Under the pieces are notes generated by a model that made no database searches, was not told the origin of the DNA, and worked only from the letters and a program-made list of their open reading frames with translations. Both the position numbers and the translations under genes were made by a program. Positions 32,579 through 45,003 of a DNA stretch of 64,000 nucleotides are shown in pieces. Source of the DNA: Rattus norvegicus (lineage: Eukaryota; Chordata; Mammalia; Rodentia; Muridae); contig NC_086031.1 in assembly GCF_036323735.1 (NCBI RefSeq), forward strand, positions 35,398,225 through 35,462,224, written 5' to 3'. Each line of letters begins with the position of its first letter. Within the stretch, counting starts at the first letter, position 1.

Positions 32579-32669
32579 TTTTTTTTCTTTTTTTCGGAGC
32601 TGGGGACTGAACCCAGGGCCTTGTGCTTGCTAGGCAAGTGCTCTACAGCTGAGCTAAATCCCCAACCCT
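32579..32669 (-). repeat. ID SINE (tRNA-Ala/BC1-derived)
   Basis: The reverse complement matches the ID core: GGGGATTTAGCTCAG-type A box, CTTGCCTAGCAAG, GGGTTC-type B box and a 3' A-rich tail. Near-perfect duplications CAACAGGAATTCTT (32565-32578) and CAATAGGAATTCTT (32670-32683). ID expansion is characteristic of rat. Confidence 0.92.
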
Positions 32670-32729
32670 CAATAGGAATTCTTAACAGGCTGCCTTTATC
32701 TTAGATGCCATTTTCCTAGCACATAATCT

Positions 32730-32739
32730 GTTGTTGTTG

Positions 32740-32777
<38 letters not shown>
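32730..32777. repeat. (TTG)n(TTA)n microsatellite
   Basis: Four TTG units followed by about eleven TTA units. Confidence 0.93.
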
Positions 32778-32778
<1 letters not shown>

Positions 32779-32779
32779 T

Positions 32780-33235
32780 TTTTTAGTGTTACAAACAGTT
32801 AAGGGCAGAACTGGGTTGGTTCAAAGTCATCTCATGTATAATGATGAAACAAACACTATATTGTGTTGATAATGATTGGGAATTGCTTGCTGGGATATCT
32901 CAATCTTACTTTTCCTGGCTGATACAAATACCAAATGGTGCTTCTTTTCTGGATTCTACCATCTGAAGATAGTGTGGGGTCAAGTCATAGAGGGCTTCAG
33001 AAGACCCTGGCAATTGTCAGTAGTTACTAGATTATTTCTCCTAAGATATCAAAAGCAAAGAGGAGTCTTGTCTTACTGAAGAAATCCTTGCTAGTACCTT
33101 CTAGACATTAGTGCTTGTAAGAGTGTTTATTGGCTTGGTTGCTTTTCAGAATTTAGGTGTGTCTTAGGTCACATTCCACAGACCCAGACCCAGAGGTAAG
33201 AATTTGCTGGCAAATGCTTTATTAAAAAAAGGCAA
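32780..33235. other. No gene recognised
   Basis: Mixed composition, with no repeat I can name and no notable open frame. Confidence 0.5.
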
Positions 33236-33237
33236 AT

Positions 33238-33405
33238 AGCTGAGGAATCAGCTCACTGGGTAGAGTGCTTGTCTTGTCATCATGATGACCTGAGTTTGAT
33301 CCTCAATTCCCACATTAAAAGCAAATGAACAAATGAAAAACTAGGCATGAAGGTGCACACAGGGAACCTAATGCTGGCAGGATGGACTCCTGAGGCTCAC
33401 TGCCA

Positions 33406-33468
<63 letters not shown>

Positions 33469-33560
33469 CTTTCTCAAAAAAGTGGAGAATGTCGGGAAAT
33501 CGGAGGTTTTCCTCTGGTTCCCACAGAAATGCACACACACATGCATGGACATACACATAA
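33238..33560 (+). repeat. B4 SINE with internal (GA)n expansion
   Basis: ID-like head (CTCACTGGGTAGAGTGCTTG, TGAGTTTGATCCTCA), B1-like middle, (GA)n at 33409-33467, then a CA-rich tail. Confidence 0.75.
33409..33467. repeat. (GA)n microsatellite
   Basis: About 29 units, inside the B4 SINE. Confidence 0.95.
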
Positions 33561-34381
33561 CCATGTACACATCTAAATCCCCAGGCCAAAAGTGAATGAA
33601 TAAAAAGAAGAGATCCAAGAGGCGCCGGTTAGTGAAGTAAGGTACGGGATGGGGAGTGGAGAGAAACTAAGCCAGAATACAGTCTCTAGCTGAGTCTTGA
33701 TGGGGATTTGGATAACGAAGGGGACTTCAGCTTTTCTCACCTGGAAGCAGGGGGCTGGGGCTGTGGTGTCTTCACTATGTAGGCTTGTTGTTTACAGTTA
33801 CCTCAGCAGACAGAATCTGAGCTTGAATTCTTATGAGCCAGCTGTTCAGTAGGACAAGAGCATTGCCTGAAGTATTGTGAAGGGTCTGGCATCTGGACAC
33901 GCAGGAAGCACATGCACACAACGAACAATACAAAGATCTGTTGAGGAGAAGTGAAAGACTGACCTTTCTATGTCTGTGCAACAGTGAGAAATGAGGGAGT
34001 GTGGGAGTTCAGAATGACTTCCTGTCACCAGGGTAATCATGCTGAAGGATGAAGTCAGCACCTGATGCCTCCTGAGTCTGGAGTTACAGAAGTGTTCACT
34101 AGCTTCTGGGCACTTTTGACATGAGTACTGATGTTCCAAATTATACATGGGTTTTACTTAATAAAATCGGACACTCAGAAACCTGAATGGTTTACAAAGA
34201 CAAATTAGGGTATGTTTTCCTACAACTCCCAAGCATATGCTGTGGTTAGAATGGCAAACAATTACAGAAAACCACTCAGAGATATACAAAAACAAGTAAA
34301 CAAACAAATTAACAAACAAACAAAAACCAAAACCAATTTTCAGGCTCAGTTGAAGAGGTCAGAAAGTTTCTTTCTGGTTAC

Positions 34382-34383
<2 letters not shown>
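33561..34383. other. No gene recognised
   Basis: No known repeat or coding signal; an AAACA-rich patch near 34290-34335. Confidence 0.5.

Positions 34384-34438
<55 letters not shown>
34384..34438. repeat. (TG)n microsatellite
   Basis: About 27 uninterrupted units. Confidence 0.95.
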
Positions 34439-34441
<3 letters not shown>

Positions 34442-34729
34442 AAGACCATATTTGCTTACTTTCTACATCTTGAGACACCCTCTCTGAACCTAGACATCCT
34501 CTCACTGAAGATAGAGCTCACAGATTAGCTAACCCAACTGCCCAGCAAGCTCCACAGGTCTTTTTTTTTTTTTTTACCCTCCCCGCCACAGGTCTTTCTT
34601 TCTCCCTTCCCATATGCTCTTCCGCGCTCTGCACTGGAATTTGTAATGCTTTCTCCCTTGGCCTTTTCACATGGGTGCTGGGGATGCAAGTGTTTTTTAC
34701 ACACTGAAGTATCTCCTCAGCACCCACTT

Positions 34730-34945
34730 TAGTTTTTGATACCAGATTTCCCACTGAGCCTGGAGCTTGCTGACTGACTTCACTGTCTGGCCCCAAAGTC
34801 CCAGCAATCCTCTTGTCTCTACCTTTCCAGCACTGGGATTGCCAAGTGTGTGCTACCACACCTACCCATGTGGGACAGGACTTGGGTCCTCAATGCTTGT
34901 GCACAAGCACTTTAAAGACTGTGCCATCTCTCCAACCAAATATAT
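34730..34945 (-). repeat. B4 SINE
   Basis: Minus orientation: B1-like CCAGCACTGGGATTGCCAAG and ID-like end CTTGGGTCCTCAATGCTTG...GCCATCTCTCCAACC. An oligo-T run at 34560-34576 lies to its left. Confidence 0.75.
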
Positions 34946-35734
34946 ATGGGAATATATATAATAATGTATAAATTAACAATAACTAATGTGTAGGGTGTTG
35001 TAGAGTTATCCTTCTAGAAGGAAAAAATAATGACACTTCTAGGTCACTCGTATATGACTAAAAAAAAATTGTAGTTTTAATGAAGTGTGATCTGAACTGT
35101 TTATGCACCACACTGAGGAGTCCAGGAACATATGGGAGGAATGTACAGACACTGAAAATGTATAGATTGCTTCAGCGTGTGTGCAGGGCTTGTTTTTATA
35201 TCTGTCACAAGGAAAGAATGAGCCTGTGATTAGCTTTACCTGAGATGGGCAGATGAAAATGTAAAAGACAAGGAAAGGCAGACGCTGCATTTACCAGAAG
35301 CTCAGAAAACAGCAGAAGCTGTAGGTAAATGTGTGAGAATCAATTTCTTAGAGACGGAGTATGTTATCAACAGTTCAGTTCTAACTGCAAATAACGTGAG
35401 ATTTTAAAAAACAAATTCCAAGTACATTTTATGTTTGAAAATACTTTGAACTTTGGTCTTTATCAATAACTCTAAATATTTTTACTCCATAAAACTTCTG
35501 ACATTTTCCTTCTGGCATATACTTTTTTTCCTTTTGCTACCCAGCTCCTCTGCCCTGTTATTCCTTTCTGTAATAAACAAGGATGAGAAACCTTGAGGCA
35601 TGTTGCTTGCGTTTCCTAGTAGAATCATCTTCAATATATTCTGTTTTGCTATTGCTCTCATACACTTCTGTTGTCATTGTGTTTTAAGCGAGAAGAAACA
35701 TAGTAGAAACATCTATCTCTTATAGTGTAAATTT
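34946..35734. other. No gene recognised
   Basis: AT-rich, with no recognisable repeat or domain. Confidence 0.5.
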
Positions 35735-36066
35735 TGTGTGTGTACATATGTGCATGTTTGTATAAGTGTGGGGGGTTACATATGTGTGCACGTACACTCT
35801 GATGCCAGAGCTCAACACCAGGTGTCTTTCTGAAGGCACCATCTGTACCTCCATTTCCTCTTTTGAGCCAGGGTCTCCCACTGCCCAGGAACTCATCAAA
35901 TGACTGGCCTGGCTGGCCAAGGAGCCCCAGGGACCCACCTATTTCTGCCTCCCCAGTACTGGGATCACAAGTACATGCTAATATACCTACCTTTTTCATG
36001 TGGGTTCTAAAGTCAAACTCAGGGCAAAGGCAAGCATTTTGCTGACTGGGCTATTTCCCCAGCTCT
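35735..36066 (-). repeat. B4 SINE, long form
   Basis: TG-rich linker, B1-like GAGCCAGGGTCTCCCACTGC and GCCTCCCCAGTACTGGGATC, and ID-like end GCTGACTGGGCTATTTCCCC. Confidence 0.8.
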
Positions 36067-36143
36067 ATACTATGATATTTTTTTAACCAGTAAGAGAAAA
36101 CAGATATGCAGTTGGCATTTTACAATGCAGTCTTGGATCCCTC

Positions 36144-36540
36144 TGTACTGGCTGGTTTTGTGTATCAACTTGACACAAGCTGGAGTTATCACAAAGGAGC
36201 CTCCCTTGAGGAAATGCCTCCATGAGATCCAGCTGTAAGACATTTTCTCAATTAGTGATCAAGGGTGGCAGGGCCCATTGTAGGTGGTGCCATTCCTGGG
36301 CTGGTAGTCTTGGTTTCTATAAGCAAGCAAGCTGAGCAAGCCAAGGGAAGCAAGCCAGGAAGTAACATCCCTCCATGGCCTCTGCATTAGCTTCTGCTTC
36401 TTGACCTGCTTGAGTTCTAGTCCTGAATTCCTTTGGGGATGAACAGCAATGTGGATGTGTAAGCTGAATAAACCCTTTCCTTCCCAACTTGCTTCTTGGT
36501 CATGATGTTTTGTGCAGGAATAGAAACCCTGACTAAGATA
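36144..36540 (+). mobile_element. Solo LTR, same family as 24514-24905
   Basis: 397 bp, TGTACTGGCTGG to GACTAAGATA. Closely similar along its whole length to 24514-24905, including AATAAACCCTTTCC. Flanks CCCTC and CCTTT are a decayed 5-bp duplication at best. Confidence 0.82.
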
Positions 36541-37290
36541 CCTTTTTTCTTTGTGTTATATCATGGTGACCTCTAGACATTAGATTTTGCATCTTGTCAC
36601 TCATTACCGAAGGTCAGGTATGGTAGAATACAGGAAGACTAGCAGGAGGCAGAGATCTGAAGACTGTGGACACATCTGCCTCTGCAAACTTTTGCTTTAA
36701 TGCCTGTCACCAAAATTCTTTAACTTTCCTTTCCTTGAAAGGTGAATTTTAATCTTAGAATCCTCCTCTTCCTCTAATATGGGCTACATTGGGTCATTTG
36801 CTTATAAAGATCAGAATAAGTCAGGAGATGGTGGTAGTGTATGCCTCCAAAGTAACGAGGTCATGAATAGCTGGCAGTGCCCCTCTCCATTGTTCACTTT
36901 GGAGCATGCAGCTGACACATCCCAGGGACCTGAAGTGGAAATTTCTGGTTTCTTTGGAGACTCAGTTGTGTCATGTAATGTTTTGTTTCTTTGTTTTTGG
37001 AAGCGGTCTTATGGGAGGACATTTATCTGAGAAAAGACACGTGATGTTTTGCTGGAAGCTGCCTGGAAAATGGGCATGGGAGGTTTTACTAGAGCAGATG
37101 CTTGAAGAACATGTGAGGTTTGCAAAGGCTAGAAGTATAACCTAACAGACAGCGGATGATGCTGTGGTGTTGGTTCACCTTGCCTGCTTTGCTGTTCATT
37201 GTTGTGACTTCATAGAAATGTACCAAAGAACTTCTTGTGATATTCCAGTGGCTTCTTGTTACTTCTGGGGACTCAGGGTGATTAGTGGAG
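36541..37290. other. No gene; possible B1 fragment
   Basis: Near 36608-36670 a short B1-like piece (GGTCAGGTATGGTAG, GGAGGCAGAG). The rest is unidentified. Confidence 0.45.

Positions 37291-37331
<41 letters not shown>
37291..37331. repeat. (TG)n microsatellite
   Basis: About 20 units. Confidence 0.95.
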
Positions 37332-37336
<5 letters not shown>

Positions 37337-38149
37337 GATTAATCTGCCATGGCTGATTCATGAATGGTGTTTGCAAGTGACTTGAACTTCTGCTGCTGCG
37401 TAGCGTGAACTAAACTCTTGATACCATGAGAACAGATACTGGAATTACCCCTAAGAACTATTTCTAAACAAGTCTAAATCCCCCTTTGTCCTATTAACTT
37501 TTCCTTTCTACTACCTCTGGTGGATGGTGGGCTAGAAGGGAGGTTAAAACATTTAAGAACCCTTATTAAAGTAGGTTTTGAAAAATCTAAGCCTACAGGG
37601 ACCCTCAGGCACAGTATGGAGAGGTGTGTGTGACATGAAGTATATCTTCTGTCAGGGGTGAATGCTGCACTTTGGAAGTGGCTCCTCCAGATGACTGTGG
37701 ACATGTTGACAGCTGGATAACTCATTTCTGAGATACTCTGAGCCAGGGCTATCCTGCTAAGCCACTTGCTCATCCTCTCCTCAGACTCTGTGACATAAGA
37801 GATGCTATTGTTAAGTTAGTTACTGCTATGCTAAGTTAGTGCTGTCTTATTAGTTTTTAAAAAATCTTTCGTGGATGTGTGAGCATGCATGCATGCCAAG
37901 GCACATATGTAGAATCCCCTGACTCAAATTTCAGAGTTTTTATTTCTCCTTTAGGAAGTAGAGGATGAAAACTAGTAGTTCGCTACACTGTTTCAAGACA
38001 TGGTCTTTTTGTATAGCCAATCATCCTTTGATCTTATTTTTCTGCTCAAGGATGGGTTTCTCCTTTTGCCTAGCCTGAACTTCCCTTTGTGTCAGGGTCT
38101 CTCACATTATGTCACATTGTTCATTTGTTGCTATATTTTTCTTTCTTTA
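37332..38149. other. No gene; possible degraded B4 near 37860-38110
   Basis: GAGCATGCATGCATGCCAAG and a CAGGGTCTCTCACATTATG-like piece hint at an old minus-strand SINE. No coding signal. Confidence 0.4.
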
Positions 38150-38538
38150 AAATTTATTTTTGATTTTGCTCACTTTATGTGTATGTGGTGAGCCTGTGTT
38201 TTATGTGTTTTCTATGTTCTATGTGGATTCTGTGTTATGTGCTTTCTATGTGGGGTGTGCATGTATGTGTTGGCCAGAGGTTAACCTGTGTGTCTTCCTT
38301 AGGAGCTTTCCACTTTACATACCAAGATATTGTTTCTCAGTCACCCAGAGCTCACTGATATGGCTAGTCTAGCTAATGGCTTTCTCTGAGGATGCCCTGG
38401 CTTTCTGCCTTTCAAGATCTGGAATTGCAGATGGCTACCACATTCATCTGAAATTTATGTGAGTTCTGAGGATCTGAACTCTGGTTCTTACCCTGCTGAA
38501 GCAAATGCTTTAGCCACTGAGCTAACTCCCCAGCTCTT
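38150..38538 (-). repeat. B4-type SINE, long form
   Basis: TATGTG-rich linker, GGCCAGAGGTTAACCTGTG, and ID-like end GAACTCTGGTTCTTACCCTG...GAGCTAACTCCCCAGCTC. Confidence 0.75.
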
Positions 38539-38599
38539 CATTTCTTATAACAGATGCTTCCTCAGCATCTAATTTTAAATATCAGTTTTTAAAAGGATT

Positions 38600-38788
38600 T
38601 TGTTTTTAATTGTGTGTCTATATGGTGGTTTGTGCATACTAGTACAGTTCCCTTACAGGCCAGAAAAAGGCACTAGATTTCCCGGAACTGGCATTACCTG
38701 CAGCTCTGAATTGCCTGATGTGGGTGATGGGAACCACATCTGCAAGAATGGTACATACTCCTAATCACTGAGCCACCTCTCCAGCCCC
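38600..38788 (-). repeat. B3 SINE
   Basis: The reverse complement carries the GGGGCTGGAGAGGTGGCTCA head shared by B2/B3 and a diverged body. Confidence 0.72.
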
Positions 38789-38848
38789 GTATCAATTTAC
38801 ATTTCTTCAAAGCTGAAGTTATTTTACACAGTTTTGTGTGCTATGTCA

Positions 38849-38941
38849 AAAACAAAACAAAAACAAAAAACAAACAAACCAAAAACCAAAAAACAAAAGA
38901 CAAACAAACAAACAAACAAACAAAAAAACAAAAAAACAAAG
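38849..38941. repeat. (CAAA)n / (CAAAA)n low-complexity repeat
   Basis: Imperfect A-rich array with CAAA as the commonest unit. Confidence 0.92.
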
Positions 38942-38944
38942 AAA

Positions 38945-39657
38945 CCCTCAGAAACTAACCTTTTTTTTTACTTCCTGGTCTTGTGACTCTTCTGAACTTG
39001 CTGTAATTAATTATGATGGTGCATAATCTTTTAAGATGTTATATTCATGTTGCTACTTTAAAGTGGGGAAACTGATTAGAAATTCCTTATCTGTCTCAGG
39101 GAACAAAAAGCTAAGTCTATGTCATTTTGCCTGTGCTATTCATATCCAAGGGGTTACCCATAATCTTGGACCAGAGAAGGATGTTGTGGTGGTAAATTTC
39201 CGTTTGAAGATTAAATGTTATGTGGGCTGTGATCTGTGCTTGGGAATTAATTTGCAAAGGTGGCTGAGTCACTGTGTAAAGGCTGATGTCATTGAACAAG
39301 GAATTTCTATTAGTTACATTTCCTTGAGAGAGAGGCCATGCCATATCTACAGGGCCACTTGGGAAAGCTTTTGATCACACTGAAGCAAGGGTGATGAGAA
39401 AGCAGGGTCCAGATTCTTGATAGCAGGCTCTGCAGAAAGCGAAACAGGACTGAGTGAAAAGCAGAAGGCTGGGTCATTTGACTAAATCCAACAGGCTTTG
39501 GGTCATGGACACTGTTCCCAGCTATGCAACAACTGGCTACAACAAGACAGAGAAATACCACTTCCTGTAGTGGACAGGGGGCACAAGTCAGATGGAAAAG
39601 GAGCTCTGGTGTGCAGATACTCATGTGTTTAATTTGCAGATACAAAGACTCTGATCC
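38945..39657. other. No gene recognised
   Basis: Open frames up to 112 codons (39036-39374 plus) show no known domain. Confidence 0.5.
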
Positions 39658-39955
39658 TGAGGCTGGGGAGATGGGTCAGTTAGTAACGTGCTTGTGGTGC
39701 AAGTAGGAGGACCATTCATTACCCACAGTAAAGCTAGGCATGGTGGTGTGTGGTGTGTGTCTCTAATCACAGTTTTGGGGAAACGGAGATGGGAGAATCC
39801 CTGGGGCCACTGTACAGCCAGCCTGCTCTATTTGTTCAGTTCCAGGCTGGCCTGCTGTCAAAAAGTGATTTGTATTTGGTCCCTGAAAATCAACAACACC
39901 TGAGGATGTCCTCTGGCCTCCATATGCATGCATACGAATTAATATAAATCTGGGA
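39658..39955 (+). repeat. B4 SINE, plus orientation
   Basis: ID-like head GGCTGGGGAGATGGGTCAG, then B1-like GCTAGGCATGGTGGTGTG, then CTGGCCTCCATATGCATGCA. Confidence 0.75.
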
Positions 39956-39984
39956 GTGATAGTAGCTGCCTAGCTCTGGGTCTT

Positions 39985-40027
39985 CCTTCCTTCCTTCCTT
40001 CCTTCCTTCCTTCCTTCCTTCCTTCCT
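39985..40027. repeat. (CTTC)n microsatellite
   Basis: About ten units, adjoining a B1 SINE. Confidence 0.94.
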
Positions 40028-40044
40028 TTTTTTCTTTCTATTTT

Positions 40045-40192
40045 TTATTTTTGAGACAGGGTGTCTCTAGGTAGCCCTGGCTGTCTTGGAACTCACAGTG
40101 TGCACAACGATGACTTCGAATTTGCAGAGATCCTCCTGCCTCAGCCTCCTAGTTCTGGGGTTAAAGACATGCACTACCATATCTGGCCTCTA
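40045..40192 (-). repeat. B1 SINE
   Basis: 7SL-derived. Reverse-strand signature TTTTTGAGACAGGGTGTCTC at the tail side and CACTACCATATCTGGCC at the head. Confidence 0.88.
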
Positions 40193-40705
40193 GGGTTTTA
40201 AAGATGTATAAATATCAGGAGATATAGAAACTAATTGTAGCCTGCCTTTATCTTTGTAGTAATCTTCCCAGTTACCTCAGATTTCCACCTGTCCCTTGCT
40301 GTCACTGTGTACTTTTTCCTGTAGTGCCAGTGCAAACCCTCTGCTTCTCTGTATTTAGTTTCCAACTGGACTGACCACACACACTCTCAAGGCTTTACTT
40401 GATGTCCTGCTAGCCAAGGCTTTGACTCCCGGAAGATTTCATATGGAATCCAGATGCTGGGCACTCAGTTGCAGGATATGATTGCCTGACTGGAATCTTC
40501 CCCACCTTTATGATGTCCCCAATTTCCACTTCTGGAATGGGGATGTTTAATCTGTAACACAGTATATTGATTCTCTGGGCCACTTCTTAGAGTAACCTCC
40601 TGGTGACAGGTGTCTGTCGTTACTGCGTGGTCCAACTCCTGCTGCAGGTTTCTCAATGGATGCTGATCTTCCTCCTATACTGGTAGAGAAAGAGGTTTCC
40701 TTTGT
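40193..40705. other. No gene recognised
   Basis: No recognised repeat or coding signal. Confidence 0.5.
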
Positions 40706-40940
40706 ATTTTTATTTTAATGAGATAGGGTCTCATGTAGTCCAAGGTGGTTTCAAACTTTCTGTCAGATGAGGATAACCTTGATTTTCCTGTCTTCCTCCA
40801 AGTGCCAGGATTGCTTAGGTATTTTTTTTAACATCTTACTGTTTCAACATTAATCCTTTCTATTCTTGACAGTGCTGTGGATTGATCTTAGAGCCTCAAG
40901 CTGCAAGGCAACTGCTCTGTCACCAAGTTACTGTTAATCC
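40706..40940 (-). repeat. B4 SINE, diverged
   Basis: B1-like GAGATAGGGTCTCATGTAGT and an ID-like end with GGATTGATCTTAGAGCCTCA. Confidence 0.65.
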
Positions 40941-41029
40941 CAAAGACTCCAGGAGAAAGACCACTGGCCCAAATCGTCATGACCAAATTAATTAAAGCAA
41001 GCAACTAATTAAAGAAAGCTTTTTTAAAT

Positions 41030-41990
41030 TCATGTACAGGGTGGGGTTCTAGAGGTCAGCATTGGATGTGAGGAAGACAAGACTTTTATAGCTCAGGGCT
41101 AGGGGTTTCTAAATAGGGGGTTTGGCAGGCAAAATAGGCTGGGTTAATAACAAGTTAGTTATCATGAACTCCTGAAACAAAGGCATGATTTCAAGATGGT
41201 CATAAGGTAGTCATAACAAAAGGTGGTCATAATAAAGGTAGGGTTGCAGGACATGCATTACAATGTTTTGAAACAAGGATATGATCACAAAGGTGGTTTG
41301 TTGTAAGGTAGTCACAACGGGTGACCATAATAACCTTTGGAAAGAAAGGCACAGCTGTGGTTTGCTGGAAGTACAGAGCTGTGGGACAGTGGACCATGCC
41401 AGGAAACATGGTGACGTTGAATGGGTTGGAAGGCCTAGAAACTCATACACAGGCTGGGAGGAGCTTCACTGCTTCCGACCAGTCCCCTGTCCACGTGACC
41501 ATACATCCCACACAGGGACATGACCAATGGTCACGTAGCACAGAACACAGTTCTCCATGCTAATGAGGTACCTAGAAGGGCCCTGAGGGTTTAGCCAATA
41601 AGTTTCCCTTCCCAGAGATTCCTTCCTGCCAAAGGTATTTAATCTCTGGTCCACCCTGAGGAGATGGTGTGCACCAATTTTCATGATAAGTAGTTTGGAA
41701 CCAAGGACTGTCTCTCTCAAGAACCCTCTTAGAGAGTGTGGAGAAAGCCTTTGTCTACAAAGCCGCACTGCCTCTCTCTCCAGTAGAAGGCCCCTTCATG
41801 TTCTCACACAATGACTGCTAAGCTAAGGACAATCCCTGATGAGCTAAGCTAGAGCTCCCCATCCTGCCCGCCCTCCATCCTCTACCCCAGGGGCTCCTTA
41901 TCACAGACCCATGGACCTCAGACCCTCTGTTCCCGACTCCTCTGTGCCCCTGGATGCCTGGGAGTCAAGGAACCCCAGGTTCGGCCTCTA
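41030..41990 (+). repeat. Possible ERV LTR remnant
   Basis: Around 41560-41700 the order ATGCTAATGAG, CCCTGAGGGTTTAGCCAATAA (a CCAAT-type motif) and GGTATTTAATCTC resembles an LTR U3/promoter. The left part has short imperfect repeats of the type AAGGTGGTCATAA. Ends not defined; family unknown. Confidence 0.35.
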
Positions 41991-42559
41991 CATCTTAGGC
42001 TACATTTTCCTACCCCCGAGCAGTGTATCCATGTTTCCTGTGAGCCCGCCACCCAACAGATAGTGGATGTAGCGTAAGCAGTGGAGTTCCTCCACTCCTG
42101 CCGCAAGAAGGGATGTGGAGGCAAGAACCTCTACTTTCACCTGCCCAAGTGGCATTCCCATACCCCAGCGGTGTCGTGAAATGCAGAACCACACAGAGCC
42201 ATTTGTAGTCGAGAAATAGAGGATTAATCACCAACAGGCTTGAGCCTAGTTTTGCCTTTACTATAAAATGGCTTTCAAGTCTAAGGTGGAGGTGGGCTGG
42301 TTCCACACACTGCTCTAGCCATCTTAATGAATGCTTTTAGCTGGGGAATGCTTCCTGGCTTACTTGCTACAGCCACCCCGTTACTACCACAACTGTCAGT
42401 TCTCTAGGTCTTGTGATTTGCTTACCCAAGTCTCTAGGCTTTCTAAGCTCCTTAAGGGCTTATACTTGATGCAGAGACTCCAAGTGCCGGGTGCACAGCA
42501 GATGCTCAGTAGTTGCTATGAGTCTGAATGGATGAAAAGGAGCTCGAGTGGGCGTTGCA
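41991..42559. other. No gene recognised
   Basis: No recognised repeat; open frames of ≤101 codons without known domains. Confidence 0.5.
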
Positions 42560-42806
42560 CATTTGTGTCATGTACATGTGTGTGCACATGTCAATATCAG
42601 GTGTCTTTCTCAGTTGTTCTCTGTCTTCTTTTTTGAGAGGTCCCTTGCCAAACCTGGACCTCCTGGAATTTCTGTCTCCACTTCTCTGATGCTGAGATTA
42701 CAGACACATATTGTCATGCCTGACTTCTGTGAGGCTGTTGGAGATTCGAACCCAGGTCCTCATCGTGTGTGTATCAAGCAGTTTTCTTATAGAGCCACCT
42801 TGACAA
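42560..42806 (-). repeat. B4 SINE
   Basis: B1-like TTTTTTGAGAGGTCCCTTGC and GATGCTGAGATTACAGACAC; ID-like end GGAGATTCGAACCCAGGTCC. Confidence 0.75.
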
Positions 42807-43841
42807 CCCTCTTGTTTTATATCTTCTACTCCCCTCTGTCCAGAGCTCACCATAACTATTTTTATCTTGGAGGCGGGTGTTTTACCAGCAGAGAAAGACA
42901 CTGTGTGCCATGAATTATGGATTCCATCTGATCCTCATTGAGACAATCTGAATATTTTCCCTGTGGGCGCTTGAGTGAACCAAATTAGCCCCATGCCTGT
43001 CAGCTTCCGCGAGCTCTTTGTGCTGCAGATGAAAGTCTAAGAAGTGAAAACTGAGACTCTCTTGACCTTTTCAAGTCTTCAAATAATGATTTTCTAGACA
43101 GATAAAACTAAATTGCTATTGGATCTCAGTTTGGGAGCAGGGAGGGATGGCTGCTTAGGGGCTACGTGGTCTGTTCATGGCTTCATTTTCTCGTCTCCTG
43201 CTCGATGGTGGAAATTAAAACCCTGATGGTCAGATTAGGGGCTATAAGCTCCTGCCCCTTGCCTACTGCAGCAGATGTGAGAACTGGGCTTATCTCCAGG
43301 TTCAGGTAAGGAGGTCGATGATGGGAACAGTTGAAGAAAAAAGGAGGTAATAAGATCCTTAAACTAAAGGTGTTTTTGAATTGTTTTTAAATAGAGAAAG
43401 AAAGAAAACTCACGGTCATAACCTAATCGTTGAAAAAAAAAAAAAAAGCAATCATGCTACACCAAGCATCCCAGACACAGGGCAACGGGTTGCCTATGTG
43501 CCCCAGAGCAGCGGGCACTGTTCCGACCTTTTTGTAGTTCCACACCGCTATCCTGCCAAACTGTCTGGTCAATCATTCCTGTGAGCTGAGGGTCTGCAGA
43601 ACTGACTGGCAACCAGGACACACCCTGATGGTAACCATGCACACTCAGGCATGTGGCTGAGCCGGAGATGCTCTCCACAGCCTGGGTGGAGCATCTCCTT
43701 CAAGCGGGGGTGGGGGGTGGGGAGGAGGCTGATAAGATCTGGAGATCACAAGCTCTTGTTGATGGCCTCTGTTAGTTAGCTACATCACTTGGAGGAAGTA
43801 ACTATGGACACCGGGTGAGTTCCCAAAAGAGAAAAATCAGG
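42807..43841. other. No gene recognised
   Basis: A short A run at 43433-43447. No recognisable coding or repeat signal. Confidence 0.5.
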
Positions 43842-44128
43842 GGTGGGGTTACCATTCAGTTGGTAAAGGACTGGCTATGTCACTATTAGGGTCTGAGACA
43901 CAACCCAGAAAAGAAAGCTGGGCATGGTACTGTTCACCAGGAATCCCAGCACCAAGGAGACAATGATAGGTAGGGTCTGTAGTGCTCACGGGTTGGCCAC
44001 CCAAGCCTACTGCTTGGTGAGTTCTAGGATACCCTTGACTCATCACCAAGGTGGGGCAGTGCCTGGAGAACGATGCTAGGGTTGACTTCTAGCCTTCATT
44101 CATATGTAGGTTGAGCATGCATGGGCAG

Positions 44129-44173
<45 letters not shown>

Positions 44174-44200
44174 AACTCACAGAGGATAGAAAAATTAGTG
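43842..44200 (+). repeat. B4 SINE with internal (CA)n
   Basis: Head GGTTACCATTCAGTTGGTAAAG, B1-like middle (AGCTGGGCATGGTACTG), then (CA)n at 44130-44170. Confidence 0.7.
44130..44170. repeat. (CA)n microsatellite
   Basis: About 20 units, inside the B4 SINE. Confidence 0.95.
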
Positions 44201-45003
44201 AGTGTAAAGAAAGGTCATCAAATTACTTGCAGTCTGCTTTTCCATGGGGCCAGACCCTCTTCAAAGCATCTTTTATCAGTGAATGCACAGTTACTGGGCA
44301 CTGTATTATTTTCGGAAAATGAATTTAAGTCCTGTGTAGCAGTGGACATAATTATAGATGTGTGTTTCTGTGTGTAACCAATTCTCTCCAGGAGTAGCTT
44401 TTAAATATTTTTTTTAAATTGCTGTGTCACATAAAGGAATCAGGATGCTAGGAGAACTTTCTACCATGCGCATGTGCACCTGCACACGAGTGTGCACACA
44501 CCTCTCCAAATAAATAAATATACTTGATCTTTGCATACAGTATTAGTACAATATTCCCTTTAAAAATAAGCTGTCACCTTCGTCAGATCTATGTAGGCCT
44601 TCTCTAGATAGAGCAGGCTAGCGAGCCCCAAGTCTACTGCCCTGTCTACCACAAGGCCTTGGGGAATTTTTATACCACTATGAAATTCCTCTGTGTGTCC
44701 CCTAGTAGGCGAGACGGTAATTGCACTGTGCCAGGCTAGAAGCTTGTGCTAGAAGAATGAACTAGTTAGCTACAGTCCTCTCATTTAGTGAGCTTAGAGT
44801 CTGAGACAGGTGTCAGTCTAGAATATATTAAAATACTGTAATCTTCTGTATCTCTGAGTCCTACATCTATTGACTCGGCCAACTTTGGATGGAAAATATG
44901 TGGAAAATTAGTGTAATTACTGAATATGAACAGACATCTATTTTGGGTTACTCTCTCCTGCAAGGGAAGCATATACTCTTTCGTTTTTGCAACCATCTAT
45001 TTT
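44201..45003. other. No gene recognised
   Basis: No repeat or coding signal recognised. Confidence 0.5.

Noticed and set aside
33347..33595. Open frames encoding Arg-Glu or Ser-Leu repeats
   Set aside because: They arise from (GA)n/(CT)n arrays (also 32220-32567, 51373-51606, 51952-52197, 60318-60503); not genes.
39036..39374. 112-codon plus-strand frame
   Set aside because: No recognisable similarity; length is within chance expectation for 64 kb.
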